IMG/VR virus record: IMGVR_UViG_3300025921_000036
Coordinates: 1-43,926 of that record
Origin: a virus
Length of the DNA: 43,926 nt
Strand: one strand, 5' to 3'
Positions within the stretch are counted from its first letter, which is position 1. Each line of letters opens with the position of its first letter. The position numbers and the translations under genes were made by a program. The notes beneath the pieces were generated by a model that was not told where the DNA came from, ran no database searches, and saw nothing but the letters and a program-made list of their open reading frames with translations. Shown in pieces: positions 1 to 8,453 of the stretch.

Positions 1-150
1 AGGACAAGCGAGGGAAACCGCGCCTTACATCTTCGACACCTGCACCAACCTCTTGGACGAGCTGGCTCAGTACCGCTGGAAAGAGCAGCTTGTTTCCCAA
101 CAAGGGAAACAAAACATGAAAGAGGAGCCGGTGAAGCACAACGACCACGC
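1..150. repeat. Terminal redundancy, left copy
   Basis: These bases match 43776-43926 throughout, apart from a single T missing at about 25-26. This is the usual signature of a circular or circularly permuted genome whose assembled contig overlaps itself. A short physical direct terminal repeat is possible but less likely, because the repeat lies in the middle of a coding sequence. Confidence 0.9.
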
Positions 151-310
151 CTGCGACGGCCTCCGCTACCTCATCATGACCTGTCCTGAGCCGACCATCC
201 CGGTAGTGGACCCTCTGGCCGCGATGACCCAGACCCAGCGCGCGTTTTACGAGGACATTCAGGCTCTTAAACGCGGCCGCACTCCCACCGACCCCTTTGG
301 CGACTACTAG
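1..310 (+). CDS. terL: Large terminase subunit, C-terminal end (continues from the window's right end)
   Basis: This is the 3' end of the packaging motor gene that begins at 42647. Bases 1-150 duplicate 43776-43926, so the protein runs off the right edge and finishes here, ending in PFGDY at 310. Joined, the protein is about 479 residues. Within the duplicated stretch this copy reads CGCCTTAC where the right copy reads CGCCTTTAC. The missing T at about 25-26 puts codons before it in another frame. The right-hand copy keeps the protein open, so the deletion is probably a contig-end error. The ORF that seems to begin at 53 starts at a TTG that is an internal leucine. Confidence 0.9.
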   Translation, partial: GQARETAPYIFDTCTNLLDELAQYRWKEQLVSQQGKQNMKEEPVKHNDHACDGLRYLIMTCPEPTIPVVDPLAAMTQTQRAFYEDIQALKRGRTPTDPFGDY

Positions 311-314
311 TGCC

Positions 315-340
315 GCGACAAACGGGGCGTATGTAGGAGG
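315..340 (+). promoter_or_regulatory. GCGACAA-GGGGC element, copy A
   Basis: This is one of three 26-bp copies of an element with the core GCGACAARYGGGGC followed by a purine, T, three variable bases and TAG plus Gs. The others are at 32566 and 42340. All are on the plus strand just upstream of packaging or head genes. This copy follows the terminase stop by 4 bp and ends in a good Shine-Dalgarno sequence (TAGGAGG) placed 7 bases before an ATG at 348. Role unknown: a late promoter part, a leader RNA element or a packaging-protein site are all possible. Confidence 0.6.
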
Positions 341-347
341 GCTCAGA

Positions 348-383
348 ATGTTTCTAGCCCCAATGACCTCAGCCGGGTGCTAG
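348..383 (+). CDS. Possible 11-codon leader peptide
   Basis: A strong Shine-Dalgarno sequence (AGGAGG, 335-340) precedes ATG at 348. The frame reads MFLAPMTSAGC and stops at TAG 381-383. The stop lies inside a hairpin (372-390), an arrangement that could link its translation to folding of the downstream RNA. It may equally be chance. No homology can be claimed for so short a peptide. Confidence 0.3.
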   Translation: MFLAPMTSAGC

Positions 384-390
384 CCCCGGC
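372..390 (+). terminator. Short GC hairpin between terminase and the first head gene
   Basis: GCCGGG (372-377) pairs perfectly with CCCGGC (385-390) across a 7-base loop. No run of T follows, so it is not a textbook Rho-independent terminator. It may be a processing or attenuation structure ahead of the gene at 439. Confidence 0.35.
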
Positions 391-438
391 AACTGGTCCC
401 CGCTCAAGTCACGGGCATTTGACAAGAGGAACCCCACC

Positions 439-705
439 ATGGCTTTTTCCGCCGCCGACTCGTCCGCTGAACCCCGCGCTTTCTCCATTGGCCCCCTGAA
501 GGTGCAAATTCTCACCTTTACCGCCGCTTCCGGCGACACCGCCGGCACCGTCACCGCCGACCGCCTCCAAAGCATCAGCCATATTCTCATGGACGGCGGG
601 CTTAAGCTCTCGGCCGCACCCACGTTCGCCGGCAACGTCGCCACTCTCGCCTTCGTGGACCCCGCCGACAACGCGTTCGGCACCATCATCTGTCTCGGTC
701 GGTAA
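439..705 (+). CDS. Small head protein, possible decoration protein
   Basis: An 88-residue protein with a good ribosome binding site (AGAGGA, 9 bases before ATG). The sequence is rich in Ala, Thr, Gly and Ser with alternating hydrophobics (VQILTFTAASG, GNVATLAFVDP), as in small beta-sandwich virion proteins. It lies between the terminase and portal genes, where podoviruses often carry small head or decoration proteins. It resembles in style the 96-residue protein at 8454. The decoration role is inferred from position and composition only. Confidence 0.6.
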   Translation: MAFSAADSSAEPRAFSIGPLKVQILTFTAASGDTAGTVTADRLQSISHILMDGGLKLSAAPTFAGNVATLAFVDPADNAFGTIICLGR

Positions 706-706
706 A

Positions 707-895
707 ATGAAGAAGCTCAACGAAATTGCTGACCACATTGCCGACCTCCTGACCGGCAAAAAGAGCCGCACTCCGTCTTCGAGTCCAGATCCGGATTCTG
801 ACCAGCCTCAGGACGACGATCCGGCCGCGTCCAAGGCACAAAAGGTGCAGAAAAGCATCCGTAAAGCCACGGGCGGCATGAAAGAGCCTTGCTAA
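707..895 (+). CDS. Hypothetical small acidic and basic protein
   Basis: 62 residues. Residues 1-20 (KKLNEIADHIADLLTGKK) can form an amphipathic helix. The middle (about 23-42) is a disordered Ser/Pro/Asp-rich stretch, and the C-terminus is a basic helix. Its ATG follows the previous stop by one base, so translation is probably coupled. No family recognised. The position just before the portal suggests a minor head or packaging accessory. Confidence 0.55.
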   Translation: MKKLNEIADHIADLLTGKKSRTPSSSPDPDSDQPQDDDPAASKAQKVQKSIRKATGGMKEPC

Positions 896-897
896 CA

Positions 898-1179
898 ATG
901 TTCGTGTCACGGAAGACGCACGAAGCCAGCCTCGAGCTGCTGCGCCAAGGCCACCAGCAGGTTCTCAACTGCAAGAACGCCCATATCGACACGCTCGAGC
1001 AGGAAATTCGCTTCCTGCGTAACATGGTCCAGCCCCAAGCTCGCAGCTCCGCCCCTCAAATCGAAGCCGACCTCATTCTTGAAGGTCGCCAAGACCAAGT
1101 GGTTGCCGACGTGTCCGACAAAGAGCGCCAACGCGCCGTTGACCTCGAAGCCGCTCGTATTCTTGACGGCACTTACTAG
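898..1179 (+). CDS. Hypothetical coiled-coil protein upstream of portal
   Basis: 93 residues from ATG 898. A TTG at 889 in the same frame is possible but overlaps the previous gene. Residues about 8-45 form a long helix with heptad-like hydrophobics (SLELLRQGHQQVLNCKNAHI). The rest is charged and helical. It sits 27 bp before the portal gene. The function is unknown. A portal or packaging accessory role is an inference from synteny. Confidence 0.6.
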   Translation: MFVSRKTHEASLELLRQGHQQVLNCKNAHIDTLEQEIRFLRNMVQPQARSSAPQIEADLILEGRQDQVVADVSDKERQRAVDLEAARILDGTY

Positions 1180-1206
1180 TCCTTTCCCCAGAAACCCCAT
1201 CCCTCG

Positions 1207-3459
1207 ATGTCTGACCCCGTAGTCACCGGCTCAAAAAGCTCGCTCAATCTCGACTTGTCTCAGCTCTCCGAACCGGACGAGCTGGCGCAAGCCATTGAGG
1301 GCTTCTACAAGTCCGACTCTGTCGTCAAAACCCAGCTCGGCAAGAACTGGGAGCGCAACCAGATGATGCTGGACGGCCAGCAGTGGATTGTCTGGGAAGA
1401 GAACACCAACACAGGCGGGCTGTGGAAGCAGCTCAAGGTGAGCCGCGAGAACGAATACATCCCGCGGCCGGTGACGAACATCATGTTCGACGCCTACCAG
1501 ACTCTTAAGGGCTATCTCCTCAAGACGAAGCCGCGCATCAGCGTCCGACCGAACACGCAGATGCACAAAGACAAGAGCGCGGCCAAGCTCGCCACGCTCT
1601 GCTGTGAAGCCAACTACGAGCGCCTCGGCGAAGACGAAAACTACGAGTACGCCGCCTCCGTCCTTGTCGGCATGGGCACCGTGTTCAAGAAGTCCTATTG
1701 GGACACGTCATACGCGAACCAGGTGAAGGTGCCGCGCATGGTGGAGCAGCCCACCACCGACCCCACCACGGGCGCCGTCACCGGCACTCAGCTCGTTGAG
1801 GCCGTGGACGAGAACGGCCAGCCCATCATCGACGAGCTGCCGCTGGGAGACGTCAACACCGACGTCATTGAACCTTACCGCATGGCTCTTGATCCGCTGG
1901 CGATGACGCTGCCCAAGGCCCGCTGGATCATGGAGTACAGCATCCAGCCTCTCGACTGGATCAAGACGATTTACGGCAAGACTGAGCCCGGCTACACGGG
2001 CCGCGTGGAAGAAGTGAAGGCCGAAGGCTCTCTCAACGGCTCCATGCGCCGCTTCTTCCAGCTCAAGACCTCGAGCGGCGTGAAAAATCGGTTCGCCCCT
2101 GACTCCGGCGGCACCACGGCCGACACGAGCCTAGAGAACACCGCGGTTGTCAAAGAATACTACGAGCGCCCGACACAGCAGTATCCCAAAGGCCGCCTCA
2201 TCGTCGTCGCCAACAACATCCCTCTCTATGTCGGTGACTCCCCTTGCGAAGGCCCGGACATGGGCGACTGGCACCCCTACTCGGAGTGCCGCTGGGAGCT
2301 GGTGCCTGGTCGCTTCTGGGGCAAGAGCCCGCTGGACGACGGTGCCGAGATTCAGAAGAAGCTCAACAGCATCGACGCCACCGTTATCCTGACGAGAAAA
2401 ACGATGGCTATTCCGCAGAAGCTCATCCCGCTCGGCATCGGCATCGAGCCCGGTAGTTGGTCTGGCCGTCCTGGTCTTGAGAAGTTTTATCGCGCAGACG
2501 GTGCCGGCGGAGCTAAGCCGGAAGTGGTACCCGCAGCCGGCGTGCATGAGAGCGTCTTCGTTGAGCGCGAGAAGACCATTGAAGACTTCAAGGCCATCAC
2601 TGGTGCCATTGACATTTTAAAGGGCGATCGTCCTCCGGGCGTCACCGCCGCCTCGGCGCTGTCTATGCTTTACGAAGTGGGCACGGGGAAACTTTTTCCG
2701 GTTCTGGGGCGCTGGAAGCGCTTCGTCGAGTGCGACCAGAAGAAGCAACTCCGCCTCATCTCGAGCAAGTACAAAGAGCCTCGCCCCGACTTCATCCGTA
2801 TGCTCATGCTCAAGAACCAAGAGCTGAGCGAGCAGGAAATCAACAACTTCATCGGCTCGGATCTTTACGACAACTGCAACGTGCTCATCGAGGCCGGCAG
2901 CAACATCCCGAAGCTCCAGGCCGCCGAGCAGGCGCTCAAGCTCGAGGTGGCTCAAACCGGCGCCCTCGGACTCGAGCAGCCGGCCAACCGTAGCCAGTTC
3001 CTTCAAGACCTCGGCATCAGCGGCTACGACAACGACGTCGGACCCGACACCAAGCGCGCCGAGTGGGAAAACGATCTTCTTCGAGACCTCGACCACAGCC
3101 CCGACAACAAGCCCGTCGTCCTCATCACGGACAACCACGCCATCCACCAAGACGTACACGGCAACTTCACCAAAGAACCGCGCTTCATGTCGCTCCCCTT
3201 CGCCACCCAGCAAGCAGTGTTCGCGCATATTCAGGAGCACGAGCAGATGGCGGCCCAAGCCGCGCAGATGCAGGCCATGCAAGCCGCTGCCTCCGGTCAG
3301 CCTCCCGCCCCGCCCGCGCCGTCAGGCAACCAGCCCGGCCCCAAGCCCCATCCGGCCGGCAACGGTATTACAGCGAAACAGAAAGACGCGATTTTTTCCG
3401 ACGCGCTCGTGCCAGGACAGGCCAAGAGTAGCGTGATGAGAGGACCAGGCCAAGGATGA
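1207..3459 (+). CDS. Portal protein (P22-like podovirus portal)
   Basis: A 750-residue protein of the size of P22-type portals, which form the dodecameric ring through which DNA enters and leaves the capsid. The N-terminus (about 25-120) has the portal-like pattern of a solvent-exposed helical start, NWERNQMMLDGQQW, then NIMFDAYQTLKGYLLKTKP. A clip/stem-like middle contains WHPYSECRWELVPGRFWGKS. The C-terminus (about 675-740) is Gln/Ala/Pro-rich and probably disordered or barrel-like. It lies after the terminase and before scaffold and capsid, the conserved head order. The stop overlaps the next ATG by two bases. Confidence 0.9.
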   Translation: MSDPVVTGSKSSLNLDLSQLSEPDELAQAIEGFYKSDSVVKTQLGKNWERNQMMLDGQQWIVWEENTNTGGLWKQLKVSRENEYIPRPVTNIMFDAYQTLKGYLLKTKPRISVRPNTQMHKDKSAAKLATLCCEANYERLGEDENYEYAASVLVGMGTVFKKSYWDTSYANQVKVPRMVEQPTTDPTTGAVTGTQLVEAVDENGQPIIDELPLGDVNTDVIEPYRMALDPLAMTLPKARWIMEYSIQPLDWIKTIYGKTEPGYTGRVEEVKAEGSLNGSMRRFFQLKTSSGVKNRFAPDSGGTTADTSLENTAVVKEYYERPTQQYPKGRLIVVANNIPLYVGDSPCEGPDMGDWHPYSECRWELVPGRFWGKSPLDDGAEIQKKLNSIDATVILTRKTMAIPQKLIPLGIGIEPGSWSGRPGLEKFYRADGAGGAKPEVVPAAGVHESVFVEREKTIEDFKAITGAIDILKGDRPPGVTAASALSMLYEVGTGKLFPVLGRWKRFVECDQKKQLRLISSKYKEPRPDFIRMLMLKNQELSEQEINNFIGSDLYDNCNVLIEAGSNIPKLQAAEQALKLEVAQTGALGLEQPANRSQFLQDLGISGYDNDVGPDTKRAEWENDLLRDLDHSPDNKPVVLITDNHAIHQDVHGNFTKEPRFMSLPFATQQAVFAHIQEHEQMAAQAAQMQAMQAAASGQPPAPPAPSGNQPGPKPHPAGNGITAKQKDAIFSDALVPGQAKSSVMRGPGQG

Positions 3460-4244
3460 GCAAGGTAAAGGTCTACTGCGCGGTTCCTACGACCGGCACC
3501 GTGTCCGACACGCACCACTACTTCTGGCGCAACGCTGAGAAGAAGTACGGCGACCGCATTGAGTTTGTATGGCCCGAAGCGTGCGTACGCCGCATCTTTC
3601 ACGATTACGCTCGCAACAGCCACGTCGAAGAGTTTCTGAAGACGGACGCCGACATCCTGTTCTTTCTCGACAGCGACGTCTGCCCTCCTGACGAAATTTT
3701 CGACCTCGTGACGGAAGACGGCGACAAGTGGCAGTGCGCCGGCGCCCCCTATCCTGTTTTCATGCCGGCAAACCAAAGCGCCGACCGTCGCCCCGTTGTA
3801 CTGTTCACCGCGTACAAGAAGAACAAGCAGGGCGGGCTTTCGGCGTCAGATGTCCCGCGCTCCGGCAAAGAATACATCGACGGCCTTGCCACCGGCTGTC
3901 TGTTCATCAAACGTAAAGTGCTCGAGCAGATGGAGCGCCCCTGGTTCGCCTTCGAGTACGAAGACAAGACGCGCCTGATGACGGCCGGCGAAGACCTGAG
4001 CTTCTGCCGAAAGGTGGGCGACCTCGGCTACAACTTTTTTGTCGACTACAGCAAGGTGTGCCGCCACTACAAGAACGTTTGTCTCCTGGAAGTGAACGCC
4101 TACGCCATGGACTACGCCAAGCGCACCCTCGAGCGCTATGTGGAGCAGCTTGAAGCAAACATGCTCGCTGCGATGCAGGCGAAACAGACCAAGCCAAAGC
4201 TAGTCAGCCCCACCCAGGCACTCATTCAAAAGTTTCGGACGTAG
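3456..4244 (+). CDS. GT-A fold glycosyltransferase in the head operon
   Basis: 262 residues. A metal-binding DSD motif at 72-74 (FFLDSDVCPP) and a GED at 178-180 after a nucleotide-sugar pocket (GLATGCLFIKRKV, about 144-156) match GT-A, GT2-like glycosyltransferases. These enzymes transfer a sugar from a nucleotide donor. The ATG overlaps the portal stop (ATGA), so it is translated with the structural genes rather than with early genes. That suggests it acts late, perhaps on virion proteins or on the host surface. The acceptor cannot be read from sequence. Family assignment is firm, role is open. Confidence 0.8.
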   Translation: MSKVKVYCAVPTTGTVSDTHHYFWRNAEKKYGDRIEFVWPEACVRRIFHDYARNSHVEEFLKTDADILFFLDSDVCPPDEIFDLVTEDGDKWQCAGAPYPVFMPANQSADRRPVVLFTAYKKNKQGGLSASDVPRSGKEYIDGLATGCLFIKRKVLEQMERPWFAFEYEDKTRLMTAGEDLSFCRKVGDLGYNFFVDYSKVCRHYKNVCLLEVNAYAMDYAKRTLERYVEQLEANMLAAMQAKQTKPKLVSPTQALIQKFRT

Positions 4245-4376
4245 TTGGGCCTCGTCCATCCCGCTCTATTAGGCCGCTCCGGTTACAGGACGGCTCCGAG
4301 CATCACCACCAAGTAACTATTGTGAGCCCTACAGTAGCCCGTCGCGCCGGGAAAAGCGCGTAACAGTAGGTCAGCA

Positions 4377-5162
4377 ATGCCCCTAGATGATGAACAGGAC
4401 GTATCCGCCGAGTCGTCCCCGGTAGAACAAGAACAAACTGAACAACCCGGCTCCGAGCCGCAAAGCGATGCGCCCCAAGGCGATAGCCCCGCGCCGGCAG
4501 AGGAAAATGTTCCGTTTCACATGCACCCGCGCTTCAAGGAAGTCATTGAGGAGAAAAACTCTCTCAAGACTCGCATGGAGGAGCAGGAGCGAACGTTCCA
4601 GCAACGTCTCAAGGAACTAGAGAGCCGCCTGCCGGCTCAACAGCCCCAAAAAGACGAGCTGATGGAGCGTCTGAAGTCCATCGACCCCGCCTTCGCCGAA
4701 CGATTCGGCAAGATCGGCGAGCTGGACAAAATCAAGCAGGAGCTTTCTGATTTCAACCAGTGGCGGCAGCAACAAGCTGTCCAGCAGGTTCAACAGCAGA
4801 TCAGCTCTACCAAAGAGAAGTTCTACACCGAGAACAGCATTCCCTCCGAACGCCGCGAGCTTTACGAGGCCATGGTGCGCGAAACCGCCCAAGCCAACCC
4901 GAAGCTCGGCATCAGTGACCTGCCGCAAGTAATGAAGCAGGTTCACGAGAAGCTGGGAAAGATGTTCCAAACCTTAGAACGCAACACGACGAAGAATTTC
5001 GTCGCTGGCAAGAAGGCGGAGGCTAACAAGCCCGCGCCCCTCAAGCCTGGTGCTCCTGCCCGCGCAGTGAACAAAGAACAAGCCCCTCTCTCCCGCGCCG
5101 AGCTTCGCGCCCAAATGGTGCAAGACGCTCTCAGCGACCTCGCAGCCGAAAAAGACATTTAG
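4377..5162 (+). CDS. Scaffolding protein
   Basis: 261 residues, highly charged and Gln-rich, with a disordered acidic N-terminus (about 1-45), long helices (about 60-160) and a basic C-terminus (about 210-250). This composition, and the place directly before the major capsid gene, are typical of scaffolding proteins that guide procapsid assembly and then leave. A 132-bp gap precedes it, containing a GC-rich stretch but no promoter I can recognise. The Shine-Dalgarno site is weak (TAGGTC). Confidence 0.85.
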   Translation: MPLDDEQDVSAESSPVEQEQTEQPGSEPQSDAPQGDSPAPAEENVPFHMHPRFKEVIEEKNSLKTRMEEQERTFQQRLKELESRLPAQQPQKDELMERLKSIDPAFAERFGKIGELDKIKQELSDFNQWRQQQAVQQVQQQISSTKEKFYTENSIPSERRELYEAMVRETAQANPKLGISDLPQVMKQVHEKLGKMFQTLERNTTKNFVAGKKAEANKPAPLKPGAPARAVNKEQAPLSRAELRAQMVQDALSDLAAEKDI

Positions 5163-5171
5163 AGGTAATCA

Positions 5172-6383
5172 ATGGGTACTGATACTGGCACCATCGCAGG
5201 TGCCGTAAAACGCGTCTACGGCAAGAACGTAGCGCGTATGCAAAACCTGGAGGCTCGCGCGATCAACGAAGTCGCCAAGAGCGCCAAATCCTACTCGAAC
5301 GGTGGCGAAGGCTACTTCGGGTTCATCAACGACTACGGAAACGAGTCGGTCGGTGCCATCACCGAGTCCGAACAGTTCCGGTCCATCGACAACGAGAACT
5401 ACCAACAGTTCAAAGTGACGCCCAAGATCAACGTGGCCCCGATTCAGTTCTCGGGCCTCGTGTCGAAAGCGGCTGAGAACGACGAAGAAGCGGCTGTGAA
5501 CGTGGTGCTTGACGCCATGGAACGCGCCCGTGACCGTCTCATCAAAGACGAGAACCGCCAGTTCTATGGTCTCGGCACCGGCCTGCTCTGCTCGCCTGCC
5601 GGCGCTGTGGCGTCGAACCTGCTCAGCTTCACCGTGGACAGCGCGCAATACCTGCGCCAGAACCAGGTGGTTGACATCTTCTCGGCGTCCACCAAGTCCA
5701 TCACCTCCGTCCGCATCCAGTATGTCGACAAGGTGAACAACGTGGTTGGTTTCGCTGCGTCCATAGGCATCGCCCTGAACGCGACAATGCAGATCGTGAA
5801 AGAGCACATCCGTGACTCGGCCCCGACTGACGGTAAGGAAATGATGGGTATGCGCGGTATCGTCGACGACGGCACCGACCTCACCACGTTCCAAAACCTC
5901 TCTGCTGCCAGCAACTACCTCTGGCGCGGACGCCGGATTGATGCCGGCGGCGGTAACCTCACGAGCGACCTGCTCCAGCGTCTCATCGACGACGTGGCAG
6001 TGCTCTCCGGTGAGAACGTCGACACGCTCATCACCCACCGCCTCCAGCGCCGGAAGTACCTCGACATCGTGGTGCCCCAGAAGCGCTACATGGAGCAAAA
6101 GATGGACGCGGGTTTCCAAAAACTCGAATTCAACGGCCTCGAGCTGTGGCTTGACGTCGATTGCCAAGCTGACACGGTGTACGCCGGTAAGAAGTCGCTC
6201 CTCGAGCGCTTCGAGCTGTGCCCGCTGGAAGTCGGTACGCATGACGGCAGCGACAAGTTCCTCCGCCTCTCCAACTACGACCTCTTCCAGTCGTACTGGA
6301 GGCACTACTGCAACCTCGGCATCGAGAAGCGGAACGGTTGGGGCAAGATCGTCAACCTCGCTAAGCCCACGGGCGTTGCGTAA
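5172..6383 (+). CDS. Major capsid protein (HK97-like fold expected)
   Basis: 403 residues, abundant-gene layout: strong ribosome binding site (AGAGG), directly after scaffold, hairpin after the stop. The N-terminal helix-rich segment (about 1-45) is followed by mixed alpha/beta sequence, with the long spine-helix-like EDEEAAVNVVLDAMERARDR at about 99-118. The P-domain-like half ends in LKKPTG-like basic tail (IVNLAKPTG). No head protease target site or protease gene of the HK97 type is evident in the head operon. Assignment rests on order and size. Confidence 0.85.
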   Translation: MGTDTGTIAGAVKRVYGKNVARMQNLEARAINEVAKSAKSYSNGGEGYFGFINDYGNESVGAITESEQFRSIDNENYQQFKVTPKINVAPIQFSGLVSKAAENDEEAAVNVVLDAMERARDRLIKDENRQFYGLGTGLLCSPAGAVASNLLSFTVDSAQYLRQNQVVDIFSASTKSITSVRIQYVDKVNNVVGFAASIGIALNATMQIVKEHIRDSAPTDGKEMMGMRGIVDDGTDLTTFQNLSAASNYLWRGRRIDAGGGNLTSDLLQRLIDDVAVLSGENVDTLITHRLQRRKYLDIVVPQKRYMEQKMDAGFQKLEFNGLELWLDVDCQADTVYAGKKSLLERFELCPLEVGTHDGSDKFLRLSNYDLFQSYWRHYCNLGIEKRNGWGKIVNLAKPTGVA

Positions 6384-6390
6384 GCAATAA

Positions 6391-6425
6391 TTAGTTAATT
6401 CACTCAGCCTTCGCGGGCTGACTAA
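6391..6425 (+). terminator. Hairpin after the major capsid gene
   Basis: TCAGCC (6404-6409) pairs with GGCTGA (6416-6421) around a 6-base loop, and outer TTAGT (6391-6395) can pair with ACTAA (6421-6425). There is no T-run, so it would act as a partial terminator or an mRNA-stabilising structure that separates highly expressed capsid mRNA from downstream connector genes. Confidence 0.5.
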
Positions 6426-6480
6426 TTAATGGGTCGTGGTCCCGGACCGATACGGGGCGCCACATTCTCCTGGATAACTT

Positions 6481-6732
6481 ATGCAGCTATGGATAGCGGA
6501 CCCGAAAACGAAAGAAGCCTCAGTGACGCTGACCCTTTTGGTCATTGGGTTCATCGCATGTCTCGGAAAACTTCTTCTCTCTGGCCTAGAGCTTGGCTCC
6601 TTTCATGTAAACGCTTTTGGCGGTGGAGACTTTGCGGCGGCTGTCGGCGCACTTGGCGCTTTGTATGCGGCCCGGAGACATCCAGCCATGAATGGCTCAG
6701 CCAACGACGGAGCTGGCGATGCGAAATCGTAA
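6481..6732 (+). CDS. Small membrane protein of the head-tail region
   Basis: 83 residues with two hydrophobic segments (about 16-35, VTLTLLVIGFIACLGKLLLS, and about 50-63, DFAAAVGALGALYA). A short N-terminus reads MQLWIADPKTKEAS. Small membrane proteins of this type follow the capsid gene in several podoviruses, but the function is not established. A holin-like role is possible. The true holin candidate is at 18031. The upstream ribosome site is weak. Confidence 0.6.
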   Translation: MQLWIADPKTKEASVTLTLLVIGFIACLGKLLLSGLELGSFHVNAFGGGDFAAAVGALGALYAARRHPAMNGSANDGAGDAKS

Positions 6733-7237
6733 GCATAGCTCTGAGCTTCGCGGCTTCGGCCGGATCGTTACTGGCTCTGTCATGGATTGTGACAAAGCTT
6801 CTCTCGAACGCTCCCTAAAGTTTTACGACCCGCTCCTCTACATCAAATGGAACCCCGACAAGCAGGAAGGACGTGGTTGCTGGGAAATCCGTCGCGCTCC
6901 GTCTGTATCGAAGCTCGTCTGTCATGGCACCTTCGACGGCGGCTACCTCTACACCTCTGAGCGCGTAGAGAACGACCTGATTCACCATGTTCTCGATTGC
7001 CCCGTCCTCCACTACGGGCTCCTCGGCAAAATCAAGTCGATGGATACGTGGAAATTCAAAGATTACGACGCCCACCTCATCGAGCAGTGGGACAGCTACG
7101 AAGCCAGCGAGCGCCGCAAGGCACGCGAGGAACTAGCCTACGACATCAAACAATTTAAGCGGGAATGGCGCGACATGGCCGACCTGCTCAACCAAGGGGC
7201 TAACCCGGCCCAATTTATCAAAGGAATACGGGGTTAA
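6719..7237 (+). CDS. Conserved-looking hypothetical head-tail protein
   Basis: 172 residues from ATG 6719, chosen for GGAG seven bases upstream. It overlaps the previous gene by 14 bp. ATG 6782 is an alternative giving 151 residues and removing a less convincing N-terminus. Contains YDPLLYIKWNPDK and GRGCWEIRR, a mixed alpha/beta start, then a long charged helix (about 110-160). No name can be given. It lies in the connector and tail completion region of the late operon. Confidence 0.65.
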   Translation: MRNRKHSSELRGFGRIVTGSVMDCDKASLERSLKFYDPLLYIKWNPDKQEGRGCWEIRRAPSVSKLVCHGTFDGGYLYTSERVENDLIHHVLDCPVLHYGLLGKIKSMDTWKFKDYDAHLIEQWDSYEASERRKAREELAYDIKQFKREWRDMADLLNQGANPAQFIKGIRG

Positions 7238-7239
7238 CT

Positions 7240-7755
7240 ATGGACGAATTAAACGACGAAATCTACATCCTCAACGCGCTCGACAAGAACGTACACGCGG
7301 TTGCTTTCGGTAACCACTTCAACCTGAAGCCGCGCCAGGTGAAGCGCTTCCGCCACGAAATCGGCGCGTTCCTCGACAAAGAGAAAGGCTACCTCGGCCT
7401 TATCGCCGTCTCGTCTGCTTTTGAAGACCCGGCCTACGCCACCACCGACGAAGGCAAGGCGGAGCTGGTGCAGAAAATCGAAGAGGGCGTCATGCGCCGC
7501 TGCCAGTACCTCCAGACCATCGTCAACAACCTCCAGGTCAGTCTTCCCCGTGACCTCAGCGTGGCGAACATCAAAGCCGACGTGTCGGCCTTCGCTTCGG
7601 ACGGCGAGTTGGCGGCCATTGACGAGCTGCTCGAGCACCAGCGCCACCAGCAGGACCAAGCCAAGGTCAAAGCAGAGCGCGCTCGTGTGGGTCTCCGCAG
7701 GCTCCAGGCCGCGCAGAACGCCACGGTGAACATGCAGCCCAAGAAAGAAGAGTAA
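7240..7755 (+). CDS. Hypothetical virion-operon protein
   Basis: 171 residues, helical and charged. The N-terminus includes LKPRQVKRFRHEIGAFLDKE. The C-terminal 50 residues form a Gln/Lys/Arg-rich helix (HQRHQQDQAKVKAERARVGL). It starts 3 bp after the preceding stop with AAGGA upstream. It is not recognised. Location between capsid and adaptor fits a minor head or connector-associated protein. Confidence 0.6.
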   Translation: MDELNDEIYILNALDKNVHAVAFGNHFNLKPRQVKRFRHEIGAFLDKEKGYLGLIAVSSAFEDPAYATTDEGKAELVQKIEEGVMRRCQYLQTIVNNLQVSLPRDLSVANIKADVSAFASDGELAAIDELLEHQRHQQDQAKVKAERARVGLRRLQAAQNATVNMQPKKEE

Positions 7756-7758
7756 ATA

Positions 7759-8442
7759 GTGTCCGTCGCCCTCTCTTCCCCCTCTCTCCAAGACCTCATC
7801 CAAGCTGAACGGGACATGCTCAACCAGCCTGACCCGAACAACAGCTTTTGGTCTGATGACGAGCTGACTCGCTACAACAACGAGGCGGTTCGCATCCACA
7901 TGGCGGAGCTAGCGGACATCGACGAGGGCCAGTTTACTACCACCGCAACGCTCGACATCGTGGCCGGCCAAGAGCTTGTCGCGCTGCCGAGCGACTTCTT
8001 CGCGGCGAAGGCTCTCTACCGCGTCCTGAACGAGCGGAACATCAAGCTCAACTACGACAACAGCTCTCCGTCCTACCCCACCGGCAACAGCAGCTCCGGC
8101 GAGAACTACATTCCAGACTACTTCTTTCGCGGGAACAACCTCGTCCTCCGTCAGCCGCCGACGTTCTCCGAAACGGGCGGGCTCATCCTCGAGTACATGC
8201 AGTATCCGGCCGTCATGCTGGACAGCGCCGATCAGCTCAGCGCCCAAATCAGCGCCCTCTTCCGCCAGAGCATCGAAGCTTACGCCGTTTACAAGGCCAA
8301 GCTGAAAGAGAGCCTGGTCAACAACATGAACGTTCACTCGGTCGCGGAAGGCCACTGGTCTGGCCTCTTCCAGCAGTTCAAAGACCTCTCGGCCAAGCGC
8401 TCGCGCAAGACCACCTCCGTCGTCCCCTTCGACATCGCTTAA
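7759..8442 (+). CDS. Head-tail adaptor (phage adaptor family)
   Basis: 227 residues from GTG 7759, four bases after the previous stop, with AAGAAGAG as binding site. Sequence features fit the adaptor proteins that ring the portal in podoviruses such as SU10: a helical start with FWSDDELTRYNNEAVRIHMAE at about 31-51, LVALPSDFFAAKALYRV at about 74-90, a flexible Ser/Gly loop, then a helical bundle with the repeated SIEAYAVYKAKLKES. Adaptors connect portal and tail. The assignment is by pattern and gene order. Confidence 0.65.
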   Translation: MSVALSSPSLQDLIQAERDMLNQPDPNNSFWSDDELTRYNNEAVRIHMAELADIDEGQFTTTATLDIVAGQELVALPSDFFAAKALYRVLNERNIKLNYDNSSPSYPTGNSSSGENYIPDYFFRGNNLVLRQPPTFSETGGLILEYMQYPAVMLDSADQLSAQISALFRQSIEAYAVYKAKLKESLVNNMNVHSVAEGHWSGLFQQFKDLSAKRSRKTTSVVPFDIA

Positions 8443-8453
8443 CAAGGAAAAAC

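Noticed and set aside
5169-6305. 378-codon minus-strand ORF
   Set aside because: It is entirely antisense to the major capsid gene and is rich in Val, His and Glu as a shadow of high-GC codons; no ribosome site.
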